Part shown: positions 47,592 to 60,511 of the stretch, piece after piece
How positions within the stretch are numbered: position 1 is the first letter of the stretch
Layout: every line of letters begins with the position of its first letter
DNA from: Pyrrhosoma nymphula
Lineage: Eukaryota > Arthropoda > Insecta > Odonata > Coenagrionidae
Reading direction: 5' to 3'
NCBI GenBank assembly: GCA_963573305.1
Contig: OY754329.1
Span: 47,388,417-47,452,416, forward strand
DNA length: 64,000 nucleotides
The notes under the pieces: model-generated
Database searches by the model: none
The model's input: only the letters and a program-made list of their open reading frames with translations
What the model was told of the DNA's origin: nothing
Made by a program: the position numbers and the translations under genes

Positions 47592-49139
47592 ATGGAAAAA
47601 ATCGAATATCGTGCCATGATTAAATACTTGCATTTTAAAGGTAATACCATAGTAATACGCCTACGCAAATTAAAACCAACACTGAACGCTGTTTACGGGG
47701 ACTCTGCCTCATCTTTTTCCACCGTGTAAAGATGGGCAGCTGAATTTCAACATGGTCGTGCCAGCTTGGCTGATGATGAGCATTCGGGACAGCCAAAAAC
47801 TGCTAACACCACCGATAGCATCGAAAAAAGGCACCAAAGGATACTGGACGGTCGTCGAATTTAGGTTAGAAAAATAGCAGAGGCAATGGGCATATCGAAA
47901 GAACGCGTTTGTTATATATCAACTGAAGAATTGGATATGCGTAAGCTATCCGCGCGTTGGGTGCCGCGTTAGCTCACTTTGGATCAAAAACGCATTCGAA
48001 TGAATATTTCCAAGGGCATGAATATTTCCAACATTTCCCTGCTGGAGCGGTTGAAGCGAAACGAGCCAGATTTTTGCGTCGATTCATAACTGTAGATGAA
48101 ACATGGATCCACTGCTACACTCCTGAGACGAAAGAAAAGTCAAAACAGTGGACTGAAAATATTGAACCTGCTCCGAAAAAGGTGAAGACGGTTCCATCGG
48201 CCGGGAAGGTGTTGGCGACTGTTTTCTGGGATAATCATAGAATGGGGGTTTATCACGATTTTACTTTATCGTACAGGGGACCATGACAAATGACCATTTG
48301 CAAATCATCTCTTTAAGATACCAATAACTGCTAGAGATATAGGAGTCTAAAGTTGAATGGACGGACAACCTTCCCATAACGGCCGTGACGTCATTTCATC
48401 CATCTCTTCTTTCCGATACATTCTAAAAGATGCCTAAAAAGGTTTTGTGAAGATTTCCTCTTCAGCCGGAAATACAACAGGGTAAATATATAGAAATTAC
48501 TTTGAAAAAATATCCGTCTTCACCGGAAATCGAACCAAGGGCCTTTGATCGATGGATGCAATTACGTCAGAGGTCGTTTTGCGGAAACAGAAAAAACGCA
48601 ACTTGCTACGATTAGTTATTTGGTCATTAGGCCTTAATGTTTCGAAGCAACTCCGTAAATCTATATGAAAACCTTTGCAAATTTGATTTCAACGGTAATA
48701 TAGAAAAAGCATTCGAATGACAATTCCCCATTGTGTTCATCGATTATCTTCAAAAAGGTAAAACGATAATGGGAGAGTATTACACATCATTACTTGACAA
48801 ACGGAAGGAAGAAATTGCAAAAACAAAAAATAAACGACCGCAAATGAAGAAGAAGAAAGTGCTTTTCCATCAGGACAACCCACCTTCTCACACTTAGACG
48901 GTCGCCAAGGCTAAAATTCACGAATTGCACTTCGAATTGGTTGACCACTCACCGTATTCACCAGATCTGGCCCCCATCGACTTTTTATTGTTTCCTAACC
49001 TTAAAGTTTCGCTTGGAGGAAAAAGATTTTCATCGGACGAGGAGGTTATCGCATAAGTAAACGCATATTTTTCGGATAAAGACGCCAGCTACTATTTGGA
49101 AGGGTTAAAGAGGTTAGAGCTTCGCTGGAAAAAGTAAAA
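47592..49139 (+). pseudogene. Dead mariner transposase (D,D34D) with internal insertion
   Basis: From ATG 47592 (MEKIEYRAMIKYLHFKGNT) the translation follows mariner transposase: a helix-turn-helix region, then VDETWIHCYTPE with the first catalytic Asp at 48095. WD.H follows at about 48228-48238, VLFHQDNPPSH carries the second Asp at 48874, and SPDLAPIDFLLFP carries the third at 48979. The second and third are 35 codons apart, i.e. D34D. The end LRWKK is near 49135. Stops at about 47727, 47863, 47971, 48896 and 49055, frameshifts and a roughly 490-bp insertion after 48245 inactivate it. Terminal inverted repeats were not recognised. Confidence 0.88.
48245..48732 (-). mobile_element. Insertion in mariner, possibly SINE-derived
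   Basis: Mariner homology stops at about 48240 and resumes at about 48733, so this stretch is inserted. On the minus strand GGTTCGATTTCC (48535-48524) resembles a polymerase III B box of a tRNA-derived SINE, but no convincing A box or A-rich tail was seen. AATGGGG at 48241 and CCCCATT at 48727 are inverted at the edges. Alternative: an unassigned MITE. Confidence 0.4.
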
Positions 49140-49505
49140 CAACTTAAATGAAGACTAATTTGAAAAATAAAACTACATTTGACAGAAAAAATACGTCTTT
49201 CTATGTTAGGCTCAACATTTTTCAGAAAACCCTCGTAAACTGTTCTCCCCTTGGTGCTTTTTCTTCAAAGAAAGCGATTTCCGACGCTGGGATTTTCTTC
49301 ACCTTTCCGACTTTACCCTCTCTTGATCCTTCCCTTACCAACGTACGCAAATCTACTGTATGACGCAAAATACATTGGAGGTCGATCGTCACCCTCAAAC
49401 TACCAGCCAACCATATTTTTTTAATGTTTGAACCTTAGCTTAAACTTCATTTAGTAACTAAAAAGATCCCGGTATTATAACCTCGGGTTAAACATCTCGG
49501 TATAT

Positions 49506-50060
49506 CATCTACATCTACGAAGTACCGTGCAAGCCACCTCCAAGGTGTGTGGCATGGGGTGATTCCATACCAGGCATGCAGCACTCCTAAGCACAAATCA
49601 GAACCTCGCACGCTCCCCCTGGTGCAAGGCGCAGGCCAAAAAGCAGTCACGAGAACAGTGCGCAGTCCAACCGGAAACTGGGAGAGTGATACGTAAATGA
49701 ACATGCAAACATGCAGGACAATGCTATACACACATCTAGTGGTTAATATTACTAATACTGTTAATTTATGAATGCTACGAGATGCTAATTCATGCAGAGA
49801 TCAAAATAAATAATGCCGGACAAATCGACCGGTGTGAAGTGTTATTAATGATGTTGTGTTATTAAGCACAAGTGAAGATTCTCCTCTACCTATTGAGGGT
49901 GGGAGTTTTATATGATTGATCTATCACAACTATTATGATCCCTTATTGTGCGTGGGAAAAAGTGACATTTAAAATCTATCGGTTCTGCATTCAATTTCCT
50001 TTATCTTATTCCTGTGATAGCTTCTACCGTAGCACGTTGGCTCCAGCAATATATGTTGAA
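49506..50060 (-). pseudogene. CR1/L2-like 3' end, copy B
   Basis: The minus strand ends in ...GTAGATGTAGATG (49506 side) preceded by the family signature around 49520-49560 (GTGTGTGGC block on the plus strand). Near 49990-49940 the minus strand translates NKIKEIECRTDRF, stop, MSLF, closely matching copy A. Stops and indels show it is dead. Confidence 0.7.
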
Positions 50061-50810
50061 CTTCCGGCAAAAAACAGTCCTGCAACTCACACGAAGATAT
50101 TATATTATCTCATAAATCTCGCTCAAACTACCGCCACTAAGCCGCCAAGTCCTATTCCACGGTATTTCATGGAGGGTTTAAGGATCGAGGTGTTCTCGCG
50201 AGATATCGGGCATATGATACCGTGAAGTTCCTGTACCCCCGTATTTAGCACCACTATCCACTGTATTGCGTGATCACTAGAGAGTGACTTTGCTTAAGTT
50301 ACTGCGCGGCCAGTTCCGTAGTTCTTTGAATTGGTCTACAGAAAACATCTTTGTGTTTAAATTTGGCTTCATCTCGAGGACAGTAGTGCGAAGCGATGCA
50401 ATCAATACTTGAATGGCCCCTTGCCAACAGGGCTACTAGGTTCGATCTCCTCAATCGCATTCCACTACCAAAAAATCCATCCTTAGCCAAACACTCAGTT
50501 GTTCCTATTTGCACAAATGAGTGTCGGCCGCCTCAACCAATCACACACGACCACACTCACTGCCCACTCAGCTACTCAAACGCAAACTCTGTAAACACAA
50601 GCGCGAATAATAAGAATCAAACAATTGCCGGATCGATAAACCCACCCGCAGGGAGTTTATTGGAGACGAGGAAAATAAGATATTTACCCCAACGAATGCC
50701 CACCGAGGAAATAAGTAGCGATAAAAGAGCAAGTCTATCCCTTCCAAAGATGAATTCATTTTCCCTCAATTAGCTCGTCCGTCTTTAAAGCCCATTTAAC
50801 ACGATACTTG

Positions 50811-51065
50811 ATCTACATCTACATACTACCCTGCGAGCCGCCACATGAACTAGTGGCAGGGAGTGTTAGGAAACCAGCCGTGTGGTGGAGTAAAGAAGAA
50901 TGCTATAGGAAGGTGAAAAGGTGAAATGTATTTTGGAAGTGTTTTGAGTGGATCTTATTTTTTATTATGGTCACTTATTGCACGCGAAGGAACGAATTTT
51001 TGTAATTATCTTTTCGACAATTTATCTCTCTCATTTCATCTTTCCTGTCGGACCTAGAGATGTAG
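50811..51065 (-). pseudogene. CR1/L2-like 3' end, copy C
   Basis: The plus strand begins ATCTACATCTACATACTACC, then CTGCGAGCCGCCACAT, the complement of the family tail. About 51040-50960 translates on the minus strand as REINCRKDNYKNSF. Shorter than the other copies. Confidence 0.68.
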
Positions 51066-53868
51066 TGCGTCGTCAAAATGTTATTCTCTGTGTCACACTG
51101 AAAGCGCAAGGCTCCCGGCAGGAACTAGTAGCCGTCGACCAATCACTTTAGTTTTTACAGCCGCAGTGCGATCTTCACTCATTGGAATCAGCGCCATCCA
51201 TACCTCCTGTGGGTATTTGTATTCTTATGGCCGCGAAATCAATAGTAAATAAAAATGTCCCCACAGTTGTTTTGGTCGCCTGATACCACACATTGGTTAA
51301 TTTAAAATTACATAATACATGCCCTACGATATGAATGAAAGTACCGTTTCCTCACCGGTACAAGTTCAATGATCGAGTGAGAAACTTTCTAGGATGGCAC
51401 AAATCATATTGGATTCTGTCCTCAATATCAATTTCCGACTAGCACACTCGGTTGAAGAAGCATACTAGCTCATTGATGTAAAACTAGCATAAATGTAACA
51501 AGTGACATAAGGGTACAATGTTTGGAATAGAGGAGTTGAATAAAAGGTACCCTCGGATTGCTATTTCGGAAGGAAATAAAGCGGGAAGGAACCGACGCGA
51601 CAGGTTCATTCCCAATTGATTGATTGATAGCATACTAGGTCTTGTGCCGGATCAAGTCTTGCGTGAAACCGGCTTAACACATTCAATGCTGACTTGTGGA
51701 CATGAAATTTATTCCCACTCTGAAGGGTTTTTTCGTTTATTTATATAAAACCAAAAAACATCCAGCAAAGAACGAAACTCATCCACGTGTACCTAGAGCC
51801 AGACTAAGACGCTGAAGGAAGTTGCAAGTGTCAGCGCCGACGCTTGGGAACTAGGGAAAACCGAGAAAAGTAACGGGACCGATGCCTTGAATTCAAGGCA
51901 TCCCGCGCCTCTGGATAGCATGGGATGCCTTGAATTCAAAGCATCAGCATTGAATGGGGTGAATCTCCGGAGGAGAGGGTGTGGGGAAGAAGAAGAGACT
52001 GCGGCCACGCCCCCCTATTGTGTTCCAAATGAAACCCACCAAGGAGATCCTAACTGTAATTTTGTTAACAAATCACTCGAAATGATTCCTGATAGGCATC
52101 ACATGAATGCGCTTGAAACCCGAACCACGTAGGATTACGCAAGTCATATTTGAATGCAAAGAGGCTGATTTGTTGGACAAATAGTTTGGATGTAAAATTA
52201 TGTTAAAATACATTAGAAATACAGATAATTAGCAACTGTCGAAAAATATCACCGCTATAATATGAATGGTTGCAATGATTGCTCAGAGGGAAATTAGAGG
52301 CGGAAATATATGACCGTAGCCAGTTGCTTACTTCTATCACTTAGTTTAGTTTGTATTAATTTTTTTTGCAAATATCCAATACGTAACGATTTATCTGTAC
52401 TTTAAACCACATATTTTACGATAGTTCTTTACAATTAGGCCTCTGAGTTATAGAAAATAGTGATGACATGTTCAGCATGAAATAATTACCACTTTTACTT
52501 AACTTCCAAAACAAAAATAGACGAAAGAAACTCGACCTGAGCTGTGTGCATAAGAATCGTCTTCAGGCGCTTTCTCACAGTTAATTTCCTCCTATAAAGT
52601 GACAAAGTAGGTGGACTTAGAATTATAAACTGGTACGAAGCACATTAGGATCATGCTCGAGCATAAGAAACCGGATAGACTTTCCTTTCTCAGCGTGATT
52701 TTTTTTGTAAAATTTCAAAGGTGCAACATTCACTGGCAATGCAATGTTACAGAGTTCAGAAGGAGCAAGGGTTATTTGTTCGTAATGTTACCAAATACTT
52801 TTCTCAGTATGGTTAAATAAATAAACTAGGCAAAACCTTCAAATAAAAGGCATCATTTTCAGGCATTAAACCAAAAAGCGTAGAACTGGAATTAAGTTAC
52901 CTCTATAATTTCTATAAAGATGGCTTTAAGTAGAAGAGCAGGTAAAATATTAAATTCTCTTACTTAAGTAAGATAGATTACTTTGATATTTTATTACAGA
53001 AATAAAATAGTCATAAAAACCTCGTAAGCTCGAAACACTAAATTTTAAAGAGGGTTACACTCGGGGTCACCGACACTCAGAGACGTATATAAGGTTTTAT
53101 GCCTCTGCGTTGCGCGATAAAACATTTACCGTGAGCAAATAAAATGCGAGATTCAAAGGATATGGAATCCCTGGGATGATAGCGGATTCGTCTGAGAAAA
53201 AGCCCATGAAAGTTTTATTAGTTGAAGAATGTGCGTCTGGAGATCTTATGAGGAATCCTGCAGCTACTCTTTTATGAAAGCCCTGCTCTTTTTGAATGAT
53301 AGTTTGCATAGATGTTACTACGGATGATTCCCTGGGCTAATTTGAAAAACAGACTGAACGCTTGCGATGAGAGAAGAGAGCAATATTGAATAAATATCAA
53401 TTCAAGAACTGTATTCATTTCTAGTTCGCGTGAGATTAAAATGAAAAAAATAATGCTGTAAAACATTCATTAATTCTGTTCCTTCATTTCAAAAACACAT
53501 TTAAGACATACACATTTATAAGGCAAAAATATAAAATATTTTATTGCATCACATCCAGTTTCAGCTCTTCTGTGACATTATTTGATATATTTCTTCTTGT
53601 GCATGCTCGGCAATAAATCATAAGCATTTACTCATATTACCTTTAATTACCAAATACGGTTCTTCTAAATTCAATAATTTTCTAAATTCAATTTCCAATT
53701 AGGAAAATAATAGTGCAGTGGTTTCACAAGGTGGTATTTACGTATGAAACACAAACTACCCGGATACGCTAACATCACAGGACAAACTAGTTAATAAGTT
53801 AATTGATAATCTTTCTCTTGTTTGTCTAAGGATGCGGGAATTGCTGTTTACAAAAATACACTCTTCCT
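51066..53868. other. No gene recognised; paired palindromes
   Basis: Two near-identical 22-bp palindromes (51881-51902 GATGCCTTGAATTCAAGGCA+TC; 51924-51945 with one mismatch) repeat with a 43-bp period. No gene or transposon is otherwise supported. Confidence 0.55.
51881..51945. repeat. Two tandem 22-bp palindromes around GAATTC
   Basis: The first copy is a perfect palindrome (GATGCCTTGAA/TTCAAGGCATC). The second differs by one base (AAGCATC). Spacing start to start is 43 bp. Confidence 0.9.
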
Positions 53869-54340
53869 TACTTTATTGGATGGCAGCTGAACTTGGCTAC
53901 GCCAGAATAAGTAGGATAAATGCTCGAGACATGATCTTTCCGAGAAGTGTTTGCGGAAAAAGCAGGATGGATATGGTTAAGAATGGGTGGGTGATGAAAC
54001 AATGTGGAATAGATGCTCCGATAATGGATATGTGTGAAAGGATCGAGATTCGCTGGTTTGGGCACGTCGAGATAATGGATGAGAGTTGAATAAGGAAGCT
54101 GATTTACGTCAAAGGAGTGAGTGGAGAGAGAGGAATGGGTAAACCACGAGATTAGTGAGTGAATACGGCGGAAGATACTCATAAGAGAAGGAACATTAGG
54201 AGTCTTAGGAACAGGTGGGCGTGTATGAGGCAATGTATAGGTGTAACTGAAAAAAGTTATGCAAGGGTACGGCAGTACGGAAGTAATTATCCAAACAGAG
54301 CCAGTTGCCCAGCCCTAATACTGTTTAGGCCTAATTAAGC
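53869..54340 (+). pseudogene. RTE-type non-LTR 3' fragment, copy B
   Basis: The frame from about 53880 gives AELGYARISRINARDM, then IEIRWFGHVEIMDES before a stop, then decayed tail sequence (RNIRSLRNRWACMRQC). This is the C-terminal region of RTE-like ORFs. It is related to 41317-41660 but extends about 170 bp further upstream. Confidence 0.75.
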
Positions 54341-57300
54341 ATTTTGAACTATTCCTGACCCGGAAGGGAACGGCGATAAGGGTAGGTATGTATGAGTGAG
54401 CGTATCATTCTTTGATGACACATTTTACTACGTAGGCATACAGACAATTTTTAAACACAATGAGTATGTTTTGCAACATGCATGCGCAACAGAGTTAAGC
54501 AAAGGAAATAAATATAATTTCAAATTGGCTTCACATCGATCGATCGATCGATCACTTTATCGTCAATTACGACGTAATCTATACTGAGGGTTGATTTTAA
54601 GCTTGCATAGCATTCTAATAATGCCTCTTCACTGTAATCGCAGGAATAAGAATAGTCTTTTAGCCTTCAGAAGCAATTGTTCTCTGCAAACATTAAATAA
54701 CACTAAACCAAAATATATCGAAATTAAAAACAATATATTATTCTCTCAATCCTTTATTTCGCCTTTTTATTTTTATTGATGCAAATACCGGGTAGCATTT
54801 ACGACTAGTTGAGAGAAAATCTGGCCGAATTAATACGGCTGACCGCTGTTCAGGAACGCAGTATGTATTATGTAAAAATTGCACAATTATTTATTATAGC
54901 AACCTTTAAAATATCGCCCCCTTGCCTAGCTTTCCTAATACAGCGCACATTGAGTCGACTTTGACAATAGGGATTAACAAATGTTGCAACGCCAATCTTG
55001 TTAAGTCAAATCTCCCATTGCTTTCTGATTCCTGCAACCCTTCTTAGTAGCATCACCAGAAGTTCTGATAAGTTGCCTTCTTTGCTTCCAGATATAATAC
55101 CTGCAGTGGACTGCAGTGAACGCTGTATCAAGAAAGTTATGTGAGACAAAAGACGGCACAAGGATTTTACCGCAAGGGTGAAGAAGTGATAACTTAAGGT
55201 ATTATCAGCATCTCTTCACTCTTCCCCATCCTTCGTCTGTATGCCCCCGATCATCAATTTTACTCTACGAGTTAGAATAAATCTTCGCCAAAAATTCTTG
55301 TGTCTATAATAGTCTCTTCCCCGTTTCTTTAAGGGTTCCTTTCGAAACCGTAGTTGACAGTCCCCGGGAGACCGCATGTTTGTCCTTCGATTTCATTACT
55401 CGGAAATGAGGACAGCAATACGTAGACTCGGTTATACTCGGCAAGGAGCATTACATGAGCAAAATTCTTGGACTGGCTGCAATCGAGGGCAACGACAAAG
55501 TTTCAGACAAAAAAATAATAGCACTTGTGTCCTCGTGACCCAAAACTTTAAGAGATTTTACGATGAAAAATGCTACTTACTGGCCTTTGGAGTACGTACT
55601 GTTATCCAACCCTGGACATTCGCCTTTGCAGCAATTCCATCCCGTTCTTCCAGCTCCTTAAACTCAGCTTCCTCATGTGTAGACACTAAGGAAACTAAGC
55701 TCCTTACCGCAAAATAACTGCTCGACGAAGGACACCATAGCATTTTCACCGCAGATATACCACAGTTTGAGGACAAGAGACGCTACTTTGACTCTATGGA
55801 ACAATAGAACATTATCATATTAAGAAAAAGGGTACAAAGTCTCAAGTTAGAATTGAAAAAATTCGAGTTTAAAGTAAATTCCGCATATGCTCCCTCCCAT
55901 CGCAATACCATTCCCACCAACCCTTACTCATTATTAATAACACGTAAGCCTTTTTTTCAAGAACCTCGCCTCTCCTTTCCCCCTCCCCTGTCCATCTTAA
56001 TTCCTGTTTTAATATGTATAGTGTTATATTCTTATATGTATAATTCTTATATGTACTTGATATTCTACCTGATTATTGAGCTGAGGCGTTGAAACACGCT
56101 GTGCCATAAAAAAAGTGCGGCGGACAGTACTAAGTTTTTATTGCATGTATTTATCATTTGATTCTCACTTTGAGAAGTATGTTCCAAGCAAATGCGATAG
56201 CAACCACAGGGTTTTTTTTCTTTTTGGCTATATTTTCCCGATCCAATAAAAAATTCTCAGCAATATTAATATCTCGTTTCCGTGAATATTGCTACCAGTG
56301 AGATGATGGGGGAACGAGATTTGGACATTTTAAGATAAACGTATTATGCAAATTCGACCAAGTTTTATTTTTAAATATTCATTTAACTTTTTTACAGCAG
56401 AGTAACATTAAATTTCTCGTAGTACGACTCCAATGTTATCACTCATAGTAATGTGTTTACTATTTTGGTATCTGGGAACACGGGTTACCTCTGCTTCCAG
56501 CGCATCTGTTCTTTGCACCTTTTACAAAGAAAGCATAATTGCACCACATAAAACTACTAATATGCCAATGAATGACTATGCACCAAGCCGTAGCCCGCAC
56601 GTATTTTTGTTTAAGGGACGCTCTCAAGGAAAAATAACCATAACTACAGGCCGTGATGTAAAGAAATATCGGGTTTTAATAATATTTTAAATTTAGCACA
56701 ACGATTCACTGCTTGAGGCTATTTTTAATTTAGACCCGTTCCATATACATCTCCCGGATTCATTCAAAGGCCAGTAAATGCTACAAGGCCCCTGAAATGG
56801 CCGCTTTGCTACAGAGGTGGCAGTGGTGCAGAAGTAAAAAAGCAGTAAATTCGTCCGTCTTGCGTGTGCGAATCGTTTTTTGTGCTCGTAAAGAACAATT
56901 TCGTGGGGCGTTGCGTCCCATGCAAACAAATCACTATTGAATTGCGCGTTACGTCGTGAATGTCACTTTGGCGTGAAATTGGATCGCATATCCAACTTCG
57001 CTCGTCATGGCCGCGTTCCCACCGTATTCAAAACAAAATGTATATTTAGTAAATTTATCTTTTCAAGAAAAATCCCTTGTTACGCCCGGGAGAAATTTTC
57101 CATTAATTTTATTACTAATAGGAATTGATAACTTCTTTAACACACATTACCTACAGCAAGAGCTCGTATTTCACAAAAAAATTTAAAATAAGAGTGTTGG
57201 CTACATTTAACAAAACTCGCACATTTTGATTTACTTCAGGGTTTTTTCTCCTAAAGTTTTCCATCGTTTATTATATTTATTAGCTCTGTAAGTTTACCAG

Positions 57301-59754
57301 GAAGGTCCAAAAATCCGACTGATTTAGTTTTTTCAAACTTTCCCGTTAATTCACGAGCTATTATGAGCACGACATTGGCCTATCATTCAGTCTCTATCTT
57401 ATTTGAAAGCCTGGGAGATATTCAGGCGCAGTGGGAGGCTGACATAGGCATCTCGAGAATGTAGAGTTTACATTGATGTCACTCGGAAAAGCGCCGCATT
57501 AGCTGTAATTAAGTTGCGTACAAGTACATAAATATGAATCCAATGGAAATTTTAAATCAAAAAATACTGATGATAATCAGAGGTAATATGTAAGACATTT
57601 AGTAATATATACATCGTTCTAGAGTGACGTTTTTTGGCGGTGCACTGAAATAGGTACGCCGCCATGCTGGCTTTGATTTTTACGTCACTAGATAGTAAAC
57701 ACGGTACCTTGTCACTTAAAATAATTAACTTTTATATATTCCACACACAAGTGGACAATTTATGTTAAATGTTTATTACTTATGAGTTTACCTTCATACC
57801 TCTAACCTAGGTAACGTTCAATCCTTGGCATTGTTTAAGGAACAACAGTAACATGTATATAATTTTGGAATATTATTATAAATAGCCCTCTTGCTACCAC
57901 AGATTACGTTTTCTTGTAGCTACTGGCTAATAGATAAGTGAAATTTATTGCCTTTGTTACTGTGTAAACAAACACATAGACGCCATCCAGCCTAGTTACG
58001 CCACCGAACATGGAAACCCGTTTTTTCGTGGAATTTTCTAAATTTTACACTATCGTTTTCAGTTGCACGAAAGGTTTCACAAAATTTAAATATTAAATGA
58101 ACTAAAATGCTTTAATGAGTAATTAGACGTTAAATTTTAATACATCTCCATTTATCAGAAAATAAATAACAGGTTCACAAGCCAAGCGGGATAATAAAGA
58201 AATCATATTAAAAACAAATAGATACCACTGTGGATACCACTCACGTGACTCTTATTTTGACGTAGCTACGTGATAAGAGAAGAAACAAAAGCCCGTGAAA
58301 GTGTCCGTAAGCGTTCCTTAAGACGGAACGTTTTGACGCAAGATAAATTCGAAAATAATTTCTGACCTCTTCGTTTCGCCACCACAACACCCCACCAAGA
58401 TTTATCCATTCAATTTTCCTCGTATTGTCCCTAGCGCCATAAGTTTCCACGACCCTGAGCCCATTAGTTACATATATACCTTTTACATGGCTCCATTTCA
58501 CGGCAGGAGAAATCCTAAAGCTTGACTAGTGTTCGCTGGAAATACATTCATTCAGTCGCACGATATCCACATATTACCAACTGCCTTTCTCCCAGCATTC
58601 TCACGGTTTCCCATCTCTTCATTAGCCCAAAAAATATAGATAAACTTCCGCTGGAGGCACAAAAAAAACTTGACCGTTTTATGCTCCGCTGGCTTTAATA
58701 TCTTTCAACCGTTGTAGAAGACGCTGGTAAGTTCTACTCGCATCCGCACTGCTCCTCAATCACCTTTGTATAGTTGGAATGTACTACCTTTAACGTGTAG
58801 GTACCATATTTGCTTCCCATCACCTACCACGGTCACGTAACGATGATGACGATTGAGTGTAGAGTGTTGATTTAGTGACTAATGTAACTAATGTGCATTT
58901 GGATGTCAGAAAACAGCTATAGTAGATAGGTAACTATAGTAGGTTTATCCGAGTAGAAAAAGCTGCCATTGTCCGTGCTAACCGGGCGTTCGCATTACTA
59001 ATGCATGCCCTTGTAATAGATTACCACTGTACATTTTCTATATTTTTCATTTGTACAACGCGTTCCGCCGACTTACGACATCATCACGCCAAAAATAATA
59101 AAATTTTAAGAAATAAAAAGTTTTTAATTTTTGTACCTGCGATGATTCCGTAAGTCAGAGAAAATCATCGTAAACACTTTTAAAATTGTAGAAAAGTACA
59201 AATATTTATATTTCAATTATGAATGTACAAAATCATTAACATGATCATTTGCTTCAATATTTACCATAATTTTAGTGATGATTAATCCCATTTGTCACGC
59301 CAAAAAACATACGCGTATTACTTGTCCGAAATATCTTCCCTAAATGAAATTCTCTAACCTACCTCATAATCTTTATCAAAGAGTCCTTCAGCCGAGAAGA
59401 ACTCACATCCAGCCTTAGAGCTCTCAAGTACTTTTTTTTCTTGAGCTTCTAGCCGATTAGCGGTTACTAGAACGTGTGGATGCATGTGGTACGATAAAAT
59501 TGTGTATGAAAGCCCTTGCTGAGCATGAATATAGAGAATGGGCGCCCATGGGAAAATCGCTGCAAATCCTATGCCTCCCGCTCATGGCTAGTTGTATTCA
59601 TCTGTATAACTTCGATAACCGAAGTAGTTATCTGCTTTAAAAGCTTTGACGCTAACCTCCCGTAATTTTCTGACTCGGTGACTCGCCTCTGACGCAGATA
59701 GCTCAAACAAGACCCAGTGAAATCCGTTAACCTTTCCGCATGAGCAGAGCACGA
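54341..59754. other. About 5.4 kb without a recognised gene
   Basis: A short CGAT run lies at 54537-54553. Between about 57625 and 58015, GGCGGTGCACTGAAATAGG and GCCATCCAGCC then GTTACGCCACC are loosely inverted and could be ends of a 390-bp MITE, but the match is weak. Nothing else is identified. Confidence 0.5.
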
Positions 59755-59940
59755 AGCTCGTGCATGCATTCATACGGAAAAAGAAAGATTTTCATATTTC
59801 TAAATTTATTATTGTTGTTTTTCTTTATACTTGAATAATCATGCATGCATACTGGTAACGTATGATCGCAACAGAAAGAGAAAGATTTTCATATTTATAA
59901 ACTTATTATTGTTACTTTTATTTTTACTTGAACACTAAAT
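59755..59940. repeat. Diverged 97-bp tandem duplication
   Basis: GAAAGATTTTCATATTT...TTATTATTGTT...TACTTGAA occurs from 59783 and again from 59880. Each copy is preceded by a GCATGCAT motif. Confidence 0.8.
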
Positions 59941-59959
59941 TCGTGTTTGAAATTGAGGA

Positions 59960-60023
59960 CGATATTCCACAGGGGAAAAATCATTCACCTTGACCGGAAT
60001 GATTTTTCCTCTGTGGAATATCG
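59960..60023. repeat. 26-bp hairpin made of inverted SINE tails
   Basis: 59960-59985 and 59998-60023 are inverted copies with one G/A difference, separated by CACCTTGACCGG. The loop matches the 3' end of the tRNA-like head and the arms match the tail of the SINE at 60384-60482. Two SINE ends therefore lie head to head with the tRNA part deleted. Confidence 0.85.
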
Positions 60024-60383
60024 CACTTATGCGCATTTGCGGGTGACTCCGCAAACGTAAATACCTTGGCTAGTCCCGGTATCCTCAAAATTGCAATTGA
60101 GGAGTTGATTCTGCTCAATGTTTACTGTTCTGCTTACTGGTCGTGATAGGTTTGTTGAAGAAAAGGGGGGATTAATTTTTATGATACCGGGACGTGTCCC
60201 GGGATCCTCAGAATTGGTCAAAAAAGATCGAATACCTCATTGTACTCCATGCTTGGCTTTATCCTCGCGGACTGTGGCGCTAAGCACACGCTTTGGACTG
60301 CTAATTGACATCATGTGTCTAGCAGTCCTGAACACGTTGATCCTATGAAGCCCTGAAAGAAATCTCCAGAGGAAAAGGATGCC

Positions 60384-60482
60384 TCGGTAGTTTAACTCGT
60401 TAAAGCACTCGGCGCAAAATCGAGGGATCCGGGTTCGAATCCCGGTCAAGGCGAATTATTCTTCCTCTGTGGAATATCGCAC
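60384..60482 (+). mobile_element. tRNA-derived SINE (or tRNA pseudogene plus tail)
   Basis: A 73-nt tRNA-like head starts GCCTCGGTAG and has an anticodon-type stem CTCGG/TCGAG. Its T arm is perfect (CCGGG TTCGAAT CCCGG) and it closes TCAAGGC. The base before the anticodon is G rather than the invariant T, and the acceptor stem has a mismatch, so it is unlikely to be a working tRNA gene. The tail CTTCCTCTGTGGAATATCGC is repeated at 59960-60023, supporting a mobile family. Confidence 0.65.
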
Positions 60483-60511
60483 AAAAAGGGGGATTTTGAG
60501 AGATTTCGGGA

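Noticed and set aside
57625..58015. Possible 390-bp MITE
   Set aside because: Inverted similarity of the ends is patchy and no target duplication was found.
60384..60456. Functional tRNA gene
   Set aside because: The T arm is perfect, but the base 5' of the anticodon is not T, the acceptor stem has a mismatch, and the sequence continues into a repeated SINE tail.
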